The notes: a model not told the origin generated them from the sequence alone. Positions 11,625 to 25,134 are shown, counted from the first letter of the stretch. The stretch is 60,036 nucleotides of DNA from Liolophura sinensis (GCF_032854445.1 NW_027018192.1:1-60036); one strand, 5' to 3'. Numbers and translations are program-made.

Positions 11625-12156
11625 CTTTGCACTCAGTGATTTTCAGCTTTACAGTTGTAACGGTTATCTCTCACCAGACCTCCAAATATGGTGAAAAATT
11701 GCGCTTATTTCGCTATTTGATGGCAATATGCGGAAAAACTGTACGTCGCCATCAAGAAATATTTCCAAATTGATAATCAGGACGTCAAACTACTTCCGGT
11801 GACATGCTTACAATGTTCGTGTGTTCATCTTAGTCGCAAATGCATTTAAAATGCACCATATAACATGGGAACGTCAAAGTGCCAAAACATAGCCAATCGG
11901 CCTTTGGACAATTTTTCAAGACCTCCAACTCCCACATTTATTATGACAGTTCAACGATTTTCCGCACGCCTACTGCACTCATATAGCCCTTTGCACTCAG
12001 TCATTTTCAGCTCTACAGCTGCAGCAGTTTTGTGTCACGTGACCTCCAAACACGGGCGAAAATTACACTTTTTCGCACTTTCATAGCAATTGGCGACAAA
12101 ACCGTGCGTCGAAGAAAAAAAAATACTACACTCGTGATCAGAACATCGAACTACGC
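11625..12156 (+). repeat. Internal diverged duplication in unit 9
   Basis: Block 1 (about 11,625-11,795) and block 2 (about 11,989-12,156) both start CTTTGCACTCAGT. They share CAGCT-TACAG, ACCTCCAAA, a CGCACTT/CGCTATTT region, GGCGACAAAACCGTGCGTCG-like sequence and TCRAACTAC, about 362 bp apart. By eye the similarity is clear but well below that of neighbouring units. Confidence 0.6.
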
Positions 12157-12219
12157 TAGCAGCCAACTTAAAACGTTAAAGTTGACAACATTTTCATCAC
12201 TGTCCAAATTGGCTAAGCT

Positions 12220-12257
12220 GGGATCGAACTCTGATATGACTGACAGGCGTCAGTCAT
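12220..12257 (-). other. tRNA B-box-like sequence and short hairpin
   Basis: The reverse strand reads GAGTTCGATCCC, close to the tRNA T-loop / Pol III B-box consensus. Beside it, ATGACTGAC and GTCAGTCAT (12,236-12,257) form a nine-base stem with an AGGC loop. No convincing A-box is placed for this copy, so I do not call a tRNA or SINE. Confidence 0.25.
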
Positions 12258-12887
12258 GTCAGTTGTAGATAGATGTTGCTGTTGTAGATAGATCTCTACG
12301 CCATCTAATAGACTACTGGAGTTAGATGGGAACTGGAATCAATGTCATCCTACAACCGTTTGGGGAGATCACGGACAGTGTAACCAAAAGCTTCAGGTCA
12401 AATGCTATAAACCCAGTCCAGTCCCCTTCTAACTCCATGTTAAAGCAATAGGATTCCCATCTTTTTATAAGCGAAAAACGGTGTTGTCATTTAAACGCTT
12501 CTAGCGAGAAAACTATTTATCGGAGCTCAAATCCATTCACGACTGATCGAAAGAGCATGTCTTGAGCTACAATTTGGTGCAGGTTGCACATTTCTAGCTT
12601 CTATTGTTCTCGATTAAAACGCCATTGAAATTACGTAACTTTTTTGAGTTTTTTGCTGATATCTCAAAAAGTTACACAGATATGCAAAAAATACAACCAG
12701 ATTCGAAATCAGCAGATCAAGATACATCAGAATACGTTAAGAACAATTGAACTTTAAGAACTTTTTGTGACGTCACAAATTCGACCAATAGCGAGCTTCC
12801 AGAGTTTTGACCGGAAGTAAACCATTTTCGCAAACTTTGAAGAACTCGTGACCTACTAGCTGCATGTCAAATTTGAAATTGATCGGT

Positions 12888-12918
<31 letters not shown>

Positions 12919-13095
12919 GTTTTACACAAAATCCAATATGGCGACCGAACCACGTGACATGAAAAAAAAATTGAGAATTTATCCCTGGAAAATCACCGCC
13001 AGAATTTGTGTGCAAAATTTCAGACCTGTATGTTGAACAGTAAAAAAGTTTCCTTGCTAACAAAGTCGGTGAAAAAAAAATAATAATAATAATAA

Positions 13096-14473
13096 CTAGA
13101 ATGGATCTGCGAATAGCAGATCCTAGGCCGGGATCCCGGATCGGATCGATGACGTTTTCCCCGTCATGTTCTCTGTTCGAAGGACACATGTTCCACATAC
13201 ACGGCTTTCAAAGTTTCCATGCAACCCTACACTGTTTGTCACTGAGGCAGTCGGCTGGTCATTTGCAATCCCTCGAATAGATCGGCGACCTTATTGATGC
13301 TACGATATTCCCAGTGAAAAACGGTCGTTCTTTGGCAGACTTAGCCCGCTTTTTCTAAAATATAACACAAAAACACGATCAGTGTAACAGCAAATTTGTA
13401 CATTCACATCTCAATTCACGACCTGCCATGCACAGTCTCACTGCTCTACTGATAGCTCGGTCATCGTTAGAAAGTCAGCACTTGGACCAGGGCACATGTC
13501 CATATCTGTCAATCACCCTGGCCTCTTTAACGTATAGTAAAGAGGACGAGGTCTGCGCAAAACAAAGCTAACTTTTACAAGTCCATGTCGTTTGCTGTTG
13601 TAGTTAGATCTCTACGCCATCTAATAGAGTAGTGGAGTTAGAAGGGAACTGGAATGAATGTCATCCTATAACCGTTTCGGGAGATCACGGACAGTGTAGC
13701 CGAAAGCATCAGGTCAAATACTACAAACCCAGTCCAGTCCCAATCTAACTCCATGTTAAAGCAATAGGATTCCCATCTTTTTCTACACAAAAAACGGTGT
13801 TGTCATTTAAACGCTTGTAACGAAAAAACTATTGATCGGAGCTCAAATCCGTTGACGAGTGCTCGAAAGAGCATGTCTTGGGCTACAATTTCGTGCAGGT
13901 TGCACATTTCTAACTGTCATAGTTCTCCAGTTACAGGTCATTGAACTTACGTCACTTTTTTGAGTTTTTTGCTGATATCTCAAAAAGTTATACAGATATA
14001 TAAAAAATACAACCAGATTCGGAATCAGCAGTTCAAGATACATCAGAATACGTTAAGAACAATTGAACTTTGAGAACTTTTTGTGACGTCACAAATTCGA
14101 CCAATAGCGAGCTTCCAGAGTTTTAACCGGAAGTAAACCGTTTTCTCAAACTTTAAAGAACTCGTGACTTACTAGCTGCATGTCAAATTTGAGAACGATC
14201 GGTTCAGTGGTTCTGGAGAAGAAGATTTTTAAAGATTTTACACAAAATCCAATATGGCGGCCGAACCACGTGACATAGCAAAAAAGTGGAGAATTTGTCC
14301 CGAGATATTCACTGCCAAAATATGTGTGCAAAATTTCAGACCTGTATGTTGAACAGTAAAAAAGTTTCCATGCGAACAAAGTCGGTGAAAAAAAAATAAT
14401 AATAATAATAATAAGAAAAAACAGAACGAATACAATAGGGATCCCGTTCCGGAAGAACGGGATCCCTAAGAAA
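13096..14473 (+). repeat. Unit 10 (h1 variant, P, T2, one hairpin)
   Basis: An ordinary unit between two units that carry the alternative segment. Its head reads GTCATGTTCTCTG. Confidence 0.9.
14438..14466 (+). repeat. Hairpin element, one copy (unit 10)
   Basis: CGGAA-loop form, with the leader ACAGAACGAATACAATA, as in units 1 and 3. Confidence 0.9.
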
Positions 14474-15821
14474 CTAGAATGGATCTGCGAATAGCAGATC
14501 CTAGGCCGGGATCCCGGATCGGATCGATGACGTTTTCCCCAACCAATAATACACGGCCCTTGTAAAAGCAAGCTTATGGAAATGTGCCGAATGTGGTAAA
14601 TCTGCCTTAGGACATTCTTTGAAAACGTGCATGTCTTGTGTTTGTTGACATAGATCAAAGAGTATTAGCAGACATAGAGTACATGTGTAACGCTTTGAAC
14701 TCAGTGATTTTCAGCTTTACAGCTGTAACGGATATCTCTCACCAGACCTCCAAATATGGTCAAAACTTCCGCTTTATCGCCTTTTGATGGCAATTATGCG
14801 GAAAAACTGTACGTCGCCGGAAAAAAATATGTCCAAATTCATGATTAGGACGTCAAGCTACGTCTGGTAGTATACTTACAATGTTCGTGTGTTCATCCTA
14901 GTCACAAATGCATTCAAAATGCATCATATAACATGGGGACGTCAAAGTGCTAAACATAGCCAATCGAAGACAAGGCCTACTGAAAACAAAACTAACTTTT
15001 AGAGGTCCACGTCGTTTGCTTTTGTAGTTAGAATTCTACGCGACCTAATAGAGTACTCTATAGCTGAATGTCATCCTGCAATCGTTTCGGGAGATCACGG
15101 ACAGTGTAGCCGAAAGCATCAGGTCAAATACTACAAACCCAGTCCAGTCCCCATCTAATTCCATGTTAAAGCAATAGGATTCCCATCTTTTTCTAAGCGA
15201 AAAACGGTGTTGTCATTTAAACGCTTCTGGCGAGAAAACTATTGATCGGAGCTCAAATCCGTTGACGAATGATCGAAAGAGCATGTCTTGGGCTACATTT
15301 TCGTGCAGGTTGCACATTTCTAGCTCTTATAGTTCTGGATTAAAAAGCCATTGAAATTACGTAACTTTTTTCAGTTTTTTGCTAATATCTCAAAAAGTTA
15401 CACAGATATGCAAAAAATACAAGCAGATTCGGAATCAGCAGCTCAAGATACATCAGAATACGTTGAGAACAATTGAACTTTGAGAACTTTTTGTGACGTC
15501 ACAAATTCGACCAATGGCGAGCTTCCAGAGTTTTGACCGGAAGTAAACCATTTTCGCAAACTTTGAAGAACTCGTGACCTACTAGCTGTATGTCAAATTT
15601 GAAAACGATCGGTTCAGTGGTTCTGGAGAAGAAGATTTTAAAAGGTTTTACACAAAATCCAATATGGCGGCCGAACCACGTGACATGAAAAAAAAATGGA
15701 GAATTTATCCCTGGAAAATCTCCGCCAAAATATGTGTGCAAAATTTCAGACCTCTATGTTGAACAGTAAAAAAGTTTCCTTGCTAACAAAGTCGGTGAAA
15801 AAAAAATAATAATAATAATAA
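14474..15821 (+). repeat. Unit 11 (h4, Q, T3, no hairpin)
   Basis: Carries a shorter alternative segment after the core and rejoins the body near 14,965. Body Q is recognised by CTCTATAGCTGAATG. Confidence 0.9.
14541..14964 (+). repeat. Alternative segment, middle form (unit 11)
   Basis: Starts at the same base after the core as in unit 9 and matches its left half through block 1 and GTGTTCATCCTAGTC. It ends near CATAGCCAATCG, where unit 9 continues into block 2, and then returns to the ordinary body. Confidence 0.75.
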
Positions 15822-16929
15822 CTAGAATGGATCTGCGAATAGCAGATCCTAGGCCGGGATCCCGGATCGGATCGATGACGTTTTCCCCTTCATGTTCTGA
15901 GTTCGAAGGATACATGCGCCACATACACGGCTTTTAAAGTTTCCATGCGACCTTACACCGTTTGTCACTGAGGCAGTCGGCCAGTCATTTGCATTCCCTC
16001 GAATAGATCGACGACCTTGATGATGCTACGCTATGCCTAGTGAAAAACGCTCGTTCCTTGGCAGACTTAGCCCGCTAATTGTAAGAAATAACGCAAAAAC
16101 ACGACCAGTGTAACAGCAAGTTTGAAGATTCACATCTCAATCCACGACCTGCCATGCACAGACTCACTGCTCCACTGATAGCTCGGCCATAGTTAGAAAG
16201 TCAGCACTTGGACCAGGGCATATGTCTTTATATGTCAATCACCCTGGCCTGTTTAACGTATAGTAAAGAGGACGAGGTCTGCGCAAAACAAAACTAACTT
16301 TTACAGGTCCACGTCGTTTGCTGTTGTAGTTAGATCTCTACGCCATCTAATAGAGTACTGGAGTTAGATGGGAACTGGAATCAATGTCATCGTACATCCG
16401 TTTCGGGAGATCACGGACAGTGTAGCCGAAAGCATCAGGTCAAATGCTACAAACCCAGTCCAGTCCCCATCTAACTCCATGTTAAATCAATAGGATTCCC
16501 ATCTTTTTCTAAACAAAAAACGGTGTTGTGATTTAAACGCTTGTAGCGAAAAAACCATTGATCGGAGCTCAAATCCATTGACGAATGCTCGAAAGAGCAT
16601 GTCTTGGGCTACAATTTCGTGCAGGTTGCACATTTCTAGCTCTCACAGATCTCGAGTTACAGGTCATTGAAGTTACATAACTTTTTTGAGTTTTTTGCTA
16701 ATATCTCAAAAAGTTACACAGATATACAAAAAATACATGCAGATTCCGAATCAACAGCCAAAGATACACCAGAATACGTTCAGAACAATTGAACTTTGAG
16801 AACTTTTTGTGACGTCACAAATTCGACCAATGGCGAACTTCCAGAATTTTGACCGGAAGTGAACCAGTTTCGCAAACTTTAAAGAACTCGTGACCTACTA
16901 GCTGCATGTTAAATTTGAAAACGATCGGT

Positions 16930-16960
<31 letters not shown>

Positions 16961-17120
16961 GTTTTACACAAAATCCAATATGGCGGCCGAACCACGTGAC
17001 ATGAAAAAAAAATTGAGAATTTATCCCTGGAAAATCTCCGCCAGAATTTGTGTGCAAAAATTGAGACCTCTATGTTGAACGGTAAAAAAGTTTCCTTGCT
17101 AACAAAGTCGGTGAAAAAAA

Positions 17121-17152
<32 letters not shown>

Positions 17153-17426
17153 GAAAAAACAGAACAATAACAAAAGGGATCCCGTTCGGGAGAACGGGAT
17201 CCCTAATAAGAAAAAACAGAACGATTACAATAGGGATCCCGTTCGGGAGAACGGGATCCCTAAAAACAGAACGATTACAATAGGGATCCCGTTCCGGAAG
17301 AACGGGATCCCTAAAAACAGAACGATTACAATAGGGATCCCGTTCGGGAGAACGGGATCCCTAATAAGAAAAAACAGAACAATAACAATAGGTATCCCGT
17401 TCGGAGAACGGGATCCCTAATAATAA
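15822..17426 (+). repeat. Unit 12 (h1, P, T3, five hairpins)
   Basis: Holds the largest run of hairpin copies, which accounts for its length of 1,605 bp. The head has small changes (TTCTGAGTTCG, ATGCGCC). Confidence 0.9.
17176..17417 (+). repeat. Hairpin elements, five copies (unit 12)
   Basis: Copies at 17,176-17,203, 17,233-17,260, 17,283-17,311, 17,334-17,361 and 17,391-17,417. Loops are GGGA, GGGA, CGGAA, GGGA and GGA. The last copy has a broken left arm (GGTATCCC). Two spacers are short (TAAAAACAG) and two are full length. Confidence 0.9.
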
Positions 17427-18534
17427 CTAGAATGGATCTGCGAATAGCAGATCCTAGGCCGGGATCCCGGATCGGATCGATGAAGTTTTCCCCTTCATGT
17501 TCTGTGTTCGAAGGACACATGTTTCACATACACGGCTTTCAAAGTTTCCATGCGACCTTACACCTTTCGCCATTGAGACAGTCGGCCGGTCATTTCCATT
17601 CCCTCGAATAGATTGGCGACCTTAATGATGCTACGATATGCCCAGTGAAAAACGGTCGTTCCTTGGCAGACTTAGCCCGCTAATTGTAAGAAATAAGGCA
17701 AAAACACGACCAGTGTAACAGCAAGTTTGTACATTCACATCTCAATCCACGACATGCCATGCACAGACTAACTGCTCCACTCATAGCTCGGCCATCGTTA
17801 GAAAGTCAGCACTTGGACCAGTTCACATATCCATATTTGTTAATCACCCTGGATTGTTTAACGTATAGTAAAGAGGACGAGGTCTGCGCAAAACAAAGCT
17901 AACTTTTACAGGTCCATGTCGTTTGCTGTTGTAGTTAGATCTCTACGCCATCTAATAGAGTACTGGAGTTAGATGGGAACTGGAATCAATGTCATCCTAC
18001 AACCGTTTCGGGAGATCACGGACAGTGTAGCCGAAAGCATCAGGTCAAATACTACAAACCCAGTCCAGTCCCCTTCTAACTCCATGTTAAAGCAATAGGA
18101 TTAGCACCTTTTTCTAAACAAAAAACGGTGTTGTCATTTAATCGCTTGTAGCGAAAAAACTATTGATCGGAGCTCAAATCTGTTAACGGATGCTCGAAAG
18201 AGCATGTCTTGGGCTACAATTTCGTGCAGGTTGCACATTTCTAGCTCCCACAGATCTCGAGTTACAGGTCATTGAAGTTACGTCACTTTTTTGAGTTTTT
18301 TGCTCATATCTCAAAAAGTTACACAGATATGCAAAAAATACAAGCAGATTCAGAATCAGCAGCTCAAGATACACCAGAATGCGTTCAGAACATTTGGACT
18401 TTGAGAACTTTTTGTGACGTCACAAATTCGACCAATGGCGAACTTCCAGAATTTTGACCGGAAGTAAACCATTTTCGCAAACTTTAAAGAACTCGTAACT
18501 TACTAGCTGCATGTCAAATTTGAAACCGATCGGT

Positions 18535-18565
<31 letters not shown>

Positions 18566-18745
18566 GTTTTACACAAAATCCAATATGGCGTCCGAACCAC
18601 GTGACATGGCAAAAAAGTGGAGAATTTGTCCCGAGCTATTCACCGCCAAAATATGTGTGCAAAATTTCAGACCTGTATGTTAAACGGTAAAAAAGTTTCC
18701 ATGCGAACAAAGTCGGTGAAAAAAAATAATAATAATAATAAGAAA
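17427..18745 (+). repeat. Unit 13 (h1, P, T2, no hairpin)
   Basis: Shares GGATTGTTTAACG with unit 6. The YY1-like site is changed to ATGGCGTCC. A GAAGTTTTCC variant follows the core. Confidence 0.9.
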
Positions 18746-20046
18746 CTAGAATGGATCTGCGAATAGCAGATCCTAGGCCGGGATCCCGGATCGGATCGAT
18801 GACGTTTTCCCCTTCATGTTCTGTGTTCGAAGGACACATGTTCCACATACACGGCTTTCAAAGTTTCCATGCGACCTTACACCGTTTGTCACTGAGGCAG
18901 TCGGCCGGTCATTTGCAGTCCCTCCAATAGATCGGCGACCTTAATGATGCTACGCTATGCCCAGTGAAAAACGGTCGTTTCTTGGCAGACTTAGCCCGCT
19001 AGTTGTAAGAAACAAGGCAAAAACATGACCAGTGTAACAGCAAGTTTGTATGTTCACATCTCAATCCACGACCTGCCATGCACAGACTCACAGCTGAACT
19101 GATAGCTCGGCCATCGTTAGAAAGTCAGCACTTAGACCACGGCACATGTCCATATCTGTCAATCACCCTGGCCTGTTTAACGTATAGTAAAGAGGACGAG
19201 GTTTGCGCAAAACAAAGCTAACTTTTACAGGTCCACATCGTTTTCAGTTGTAGTTAGATCTCTACGCCCCATCTAATAGATTACTGTAGTTAGATGGGAA
19301 CTGGAATCAATGTGATCGTACAACCGTTTCGGGAGATCACGGACAGTGTAGCCGAAAGCATCAGGTCAAATACTACAAACCCAGTCCAGTCCCCATCTAA
19401 CTCCATGTTAAAGCAATAAGATTCCCATCTTTTTCTAAACAAAAAACGGTACTGTCATTTAAACGCTTCTAGCGAAAAAACTATTGATCGGAGCTCAAAT
19501 CCATTGACGAATGCTCGAAAGAGCATGTCTTGGGCTACAATTTCGTGCAGGTTGCACATTTCTAGCTCCCACAGATCTCGAGTTACAGGTCATTGAAGTT
19601 ACGTCACTTTTCTGAGTTTTTTGCTAATATCTCAAAAAGTTACACAGATATGCAAAAAATACAAGCAGATTCAGAATCAGCAGCTCAAGATACACCAGAA
19701 TACGTTCAGAACATTTGAACTTTGAGAACTTTTTGTGACGTCATAAATTCGACCAATGGCGAACTTCCAGAATTTTGACCGGAAGTGAACCATTTTCGCA
19801 AACTTTAAAGAACTCGTATCTTACTAGCAGCATGTCAAATTTGAAACCGATCGGTTCAGTGGTTCTTGAGAAGAAGATTTTTAAAGATTTTACACAAAAT
19901 CCAATATGGCGGCCGAACCACGTGACATGGCAAAAAAGTGGAGAATTTGTCCCGAGGTATTCACCGCCAGAATATGTGTGCAAAATTTCAGATCTGTATG
20001 TTAAACGGTAAAAAAGTTTCCATGCGAACAAAGTCGGTGAAAAAAA

Positions 20047-20078
<32 letters not shown>

Positions 20079-20132
20079 GAAAAAACAGAACGATTACAAT
20101 AGGGATCCCGTTCGGGAGAACGGGATCCCTAA
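18746..20132 (+). repeat. Unit 14 (h1, P, T2, one hairpin)
   Basis: The tail matches that of unit 6, and the next unit resembles unit 7. Units 14-15 therefore look like a diverged copy of the 6-7 pair. Confidence 0.9.
20102..20129 (+). repeat. Hairpin element, one copy (unit 14)
   Basis: GGGA-loop form with the leader ACAGAACGATTACAATA. It is followed directly by the core CTAGAATGG after TAA. Confidence 0.9.
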
Positions 20133-21402
20133 CTAGAATGGATCTGCGAATAGCAGATCCTAGGCCGGGATCCCGGATCGGATCGATGACGTTTTCCATT
20201 TTATGTTCTGTGTTCGAAGGACACATTTTCCACATACATGGCTTTTAAAGTTTCCATGCGACCTTAGACCGTTTGTCACTGAGGCAGTCGGCCGGTCATT
20301 TGCATTCCCTCCAATACATCGGCGACCTTAATGTTGCCACGCTATGCCCATTGACGCAAAAACACGACTAGTGTAACAGCAAGTTTGTACATTCACATCT
20401 CAAATCACGACCTGCCATGCACAGACTCACAGCTCCACTGATAGCTCGGCCATCGTTAGAAAATCAGCACTTGGACCAGGGCACATGTCCATATCTATCA
20501 ATCACCCTGGCCTGTTTAACGTATTGTAAAGAGCACGAGGTCAGCGCAAAATAAAGCTAACTTTCAGAGGTCCACCTCGTTTGCTGTTGTAGTTAGATCT
20601 CTACGCCATCTAATAGAGTACTGGAGTTAGATGGGAAATGGAATCAATGTCATCGTACAACGGTTTCGGGAGATCACGGACAGTGTAGCCGAAAGCATCA
20701 GGTCAAATACTACAAACCCAGTCCAGTCCCCATCTAACTCCATGTTAAAGCAATAGGATTCCCGTCTTTTTCTGAACAAAAAACGGTGTTGTGATTGAAA
20801 CGCTTCTAGCGAAAAAACTATTGATCGGAGCTCAAATCCGTTGACGGATGCTCGAAAGAGCATGTCTTGGGCTACAATTTCGTGCAGGTTGCACATTTCT
20901 AGCTGTCATAGTTCTCGAGTTACAGGTCATTGAATTTACGTCACTTTTTTGAGTTTTTTGCTTATATCGTAAAAACTTACACAGATATATAAAAAATGCA
21001 AGCAGATTCGGAATCAGCAGCTCAAGATACACCAGAATACGTTCAGAACAATTGAACTTTGAGAACTTTTTGTGACGTGATAAATTCGACCAATGGCGAA
21101 CTTCCAGAGTTTTGACCGGAAGTGAACCATTTTCGCAAACTTTAAAGAACTTGTGACCTACTAGCTGCATGTCGAATTTGAAAACGATCGGTTCAGTGGT
21201 TCTTGAGAAGAAGATTTTTAAAGATTTTACACAAAATCCAATATGGCGGGCGAACCACGTGACATAGCCAAAAAAAAAAAAACATACCCCTAGAAAATCT
21301 CCTCAAGATTATGTGTGCAAAATTTTGAATTTCTGTCTTGAACGGTGTTTGAGTTCTGCTGCTAACAAAATCGAAAAAAAAAAATAATAATAATAATAAT
21401 AA
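20133..21402 (+). repeat. Unit 15 (h1 variant, P, T1, no hairpin), shortest unit
   Basis: At 1,270 bp this is the shortest unit. About 48 bp that other units have between CGCTATGCCCAGTGA and CGCAAAAACACGAC are missing near 20,353. The CRE is changed to GTGACGTGA. Confidence 0.9.
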
Positions 21403-22494
21403 CTAGAATGGATCTGCGAATAGCAGATCCTAGGCCGGGATCCCGGATCGGATCGATGACGTTTTCCCCTTCATGTTCTGTGTTCGAAGGACACATGTTC
21501 CACATACACGGCTTTCAAAGTTTCCATGCGACCTTACACCGTTTGTCACTGAGGCAGTCGGCCGGTCATTTGCATTCCCGTGAATAGATCGGCGAACTTA
21601 ATGAAGTTAGGCTATGCCTAGTGAAAAACGGTCGTTCCTTGGCAGACTTAGCCCGCTATTTGTAAGAAATAACGCAAAAACACGACCAGTGTAACAGCAA
21701 ATTTGTACATTCACATCTCAATCCACGACACGCCATGCACAGACTCACGGCTCTCATGATAGCTCGGCCATCAATAGAAAGCCCGCACTTGGGCCACGGC
21801 ACATGTCCATATCTGTCAATTACCCTGGCCTGTTTAACGTGTAGTAAAGAGGACGAGGTCTACGCAAAACAAAGCTAACTTTCACAGTTGCATGCCGTTT
21901 ACTGTTGTAGTTAGATCTCTACGCCATCTAATATAGTACTGTATAGCTGAATGTCATCCTACAACGGTTTCGGGAGATCACGGACAGTGTAGCCGAAAGC
22001 ATCAGGTCAAATACTGCAAATCCAGTCCATTCCCCATCTAACTCCATGTTAAAGCAATAGGATTCCCATCTTTTTCTAAACAAAAACGGTGTTGTTTTTT
22101 AAACGCTTCTAGCGAGAAAACTTTTAATCGGAGCTCAAATCCGTTGACGAATGATCGAAAGAGCGTGTCTTGAACTACATTTTCATGCAATTTGCACATT
22201 TCTAGCTGCCATAGTTCTCGATTAAAACGCCATTGAAATTACGTAATTTTTTTAGTTTTTTGCTCATATCTCAAAAAGTTACACAGATATGCAAAAAATA
22301 CAACCAGATTCGGAATCAGCAGCTCAAGATACATCAGAATTCGTTCAGAACAAATGAACTTTGAGAACTTTTTGGGACGTCATAAATTCGACCAATGGCG
22401 AGCTTCCAGAGTTTTGACCGGAAGTAAACCATTTTCTCAAACTTTGAAGAACTCGTGACCTACTAGCTGCATGTCAAATTTGAGAATGATCGGT

Positions 22495-22525
<31 letters not shown>

Positions 22526-22696
22526 GTTTTACACAAAATCCAATATGGCGGCCGAACCACGTGACATAACAAAAAAGTGGAGAATTTGTCCCGAGGTATT
22601 CACCGCCAGAATATGTGTGCAAAATTTGGAAGCTGTATGTTGAACGGTGAAAAAGTTTCCATGCGAACAAAGTCGGTGAAAAAAAAATAATAATAA
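21403..22696 (+). repeat. Unit 16 (h1, Q, T2, no hairpin)
   Basis: Member of the 2/4/16/18 subfamily and first half of a two-unit repeat with unit 17. The CRE is changed to GGGACGTCA. Confidence 0.9.
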
Positions 22697-24011
22697 CTAG
22701 AATGGATCTGCGAATAGCAGATCCTAGGCCGGGATCCCGGATCGGATCGATGACGTTTTCCCCTTCATGATCTTTGTTCGAAGGATACATGTTCCACAAA
22801 CACGGCTTTCAAAGTTACCTTGCGACCTTACACCGTTTGTCACTGATGCAGTCGGCCGGTCATTTGCATTCCCTCGAATAGATCGGCGACCTTAATGATG
22901 CTACGCTATGCCCAGTGAAAAACGGTCGTTCCTTGGCAGATTTAGCCCGCTAATTGTAAGAAATAAGGCAAAAACACGACCAGTGTAACAGCCTGTTTGT
23001 ACATTTACATCTCAATCCACGACATGCCATGCACAGACTCACTGCTCCACTGATAGCTCGGCCATCGTTGGAAAGTCAGCACATGGACCAGTTCACATGT
23101 CCATATCTGTTAATCACCCTGGACTGTTTAACGTATAGTAAAGAGGGCGAGGTCTGCGCAAAACAAAGTTAACTTTTACAGGTCCATGTCATTTGCTGTT
23201 GTAGTTAGATCTCTACGCCTTCTAATAAAGTACTGGAGTTAGATGGGAACTGGAATCAATGTCATCCTACAACTGTTTCGGGAGATCACGGACAGTGTGG
23301 CCGAAAGCATCAGGTCAAATACTATAAACCCAGTCCAGTCCCCATCTAACTCCATGTTAAAGCAATAGGATTCCCACCTTTTTCTAAACAAAAAACGGTG
23401 TTGTGATTTAAACGCTTGTAGCGAAAAAACTATTGATCGGAGCTGAAATCCGTTGACGAATGCTCGAAAGAGCATGTCTTGGGCTACAATTTCGTGCAGG
23501 TTGCACATTTCTAGCTGTCATAGTTCTCGAGTTACAGGTCATTGAAGTTACGTAACTTTTTTGATTTTTTGGCTGATATCTCAAAAAGTTACCCAGATAT
23601 TGAAAAAATACAACCAGATTCGGAATCAGCAGCTCAAGATACATCAGAATACGTTCAGAAAATATGAACTTTGAGAACTTTTTGTGACTTCACAAATTCG
23701 ACCAATGGCGAGCTTCCAGAGTTTTGACCGGAAGTGAACCATTTTCCCAAACTTTGAAGAACTCCTGACCTACTAGTAGCATGTCAAATTTGAGAACGAT
23801 CTGTTCAGTGGTTCTGGAGAAGAAGATTTTTAAAGATTTTACTCAAAATCCAATATGGCGGCCGAACCACGTGACATAGCAAAAAAAAAAAAAATATACC
23901 CCTAGAAAATTTGCTCTAGATTTTGTGTGCAAAATTTTAAACTTCTATGTTGAACGGTGTTGGAGTTCTGCTGCTAACAAAATCGAAAAAAAAAAATAAT
24001 AATAATAATAA
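22697..24011 (+). repeat. Unit 17 (h2, P, T1, no hairpin)
   Basis: Member of the 5/17/19 subfamily. It ends in a short (TAA)n tract with no hairpin. Confidence 0.9.
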
Positions 24012-25103
24012 CTAGAATGGATCTGCGAATAGCAGATCCTAGGCCGGGATCCCGGATCGGATCGATGACGTTTTCCCCTTCATGTTCTGTGTTCGAAGGA
24101 CACATGTTCCACATACACGGCTTTCAAAGTTTCCATGCGACCTTACACCGTTTGTCACTGAGGCAGTCGGCCGGTCATTTGCATTCCCGTGAATAGATCG
24201 GCGAACTTAATGAAGTTAGGCTATGCCTAGTGAAAAACGGTCGTTCCTTGGCAGACTTAGCCCGCTATTTGTAAGAAATAACGCAAAAACACGACCAGTG
24301 TAACAGCAAGTTTGTACATTCACATCTCAATCCACGACACGCCATGCACAGACTCACGGCTCTCATGATAGCTCGGCCATCAATAGAAAGCCCGCACTTG
24401 GGCCACGGCACATGTCCATATCTGTCAATTACCCTGGCCTGTTTAACGTGTAGTAAAGAGGACGAGGTCTAAGCAAAACAAAGCTAACTTTCACAGTTGC
24501 ATGCCGTTTACTGTTGTAGTTAGATCTCTACGCCATCTAATATAGTACTGTATAGCTGAATGTCATCCTACAACGGTTTCGGGAGATCACGGACAGTGTA
24601 GCCGAAAGCATCAGGTCAAATACTACAAATCCAGTGCATTCGCCATCTAACTCCATGTTAAAGCAATAGGATTCCCATCTTTTTCTAAACAAAAACGGTG
24701 TTGTTTTTTAAACGCTTCTAGCGAGAAAACTTTTAATCGGAGCTCAAATCCGTTGACGAATGATCGAAAGAGCGTGTCTTGAACTACATTTTCATGCAAT
24801 TTGCACATTTCTAGCTGCCATAGTTCTCGATTAAAACGCCATTGAAATTACGTAATTTTTTTAGTTTTTTGCTCATATCTCAAAAAGTTACACAGATATG
24901 CAAAAAATACAACCAGATTCGGAATCAGCAGCTCAAGATACATCAGAATTCGTTCAGAACAAATGAACTTTAAGAACTTTTTGTGACGTCATAAATTCGA
25001 CCAATGGCGAGCTTCCAGAGTTTTGACCGGAAGTTAACCATTTTCGCAAACTTTAAAGAACTCGTGACCTACTAGTTGCCTGTTAAATTTAACAATGATC
25101 GGT

Positions 25104-25134
<31 letters not shown>

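Larger units (their letters stand above)
11474..12274 (+). repeat. Alternative segment, long form (unit 9)
   Basis: Begins directly after the core's GACGTTTTCCCC with AACCAATAATACACGGC and replaces the usual head and most of the left body. It contains two diverged copies of a block of about 170 bp. Short reading frames occur but none is shared with the other two copies. Identity unknown. Confidence 0.75.
11407..13095 (+). repeat. Unit 9 (h4, P, T3, no hairpin), longest unit
   Basis: At 1,689 bp this is the longest unit. The sequence after the core is replaced by an unrelated segment of about 800 bp. The normal body resumes near 12,275 at TTGCTGTTGTAG. A TTGTAGATAGAT stretch is repeated directly at the rejoining point. 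Confidence 0.9.

Noticed and set aside
14146-14658. Reverse-strand frames with long runs of Ile, Leu or Tyr in the left array
   Set aside because: The runs are translations of (TAA)n on the reverse strand, and the rest is unit sequence including the hairpins. No conserved protein.
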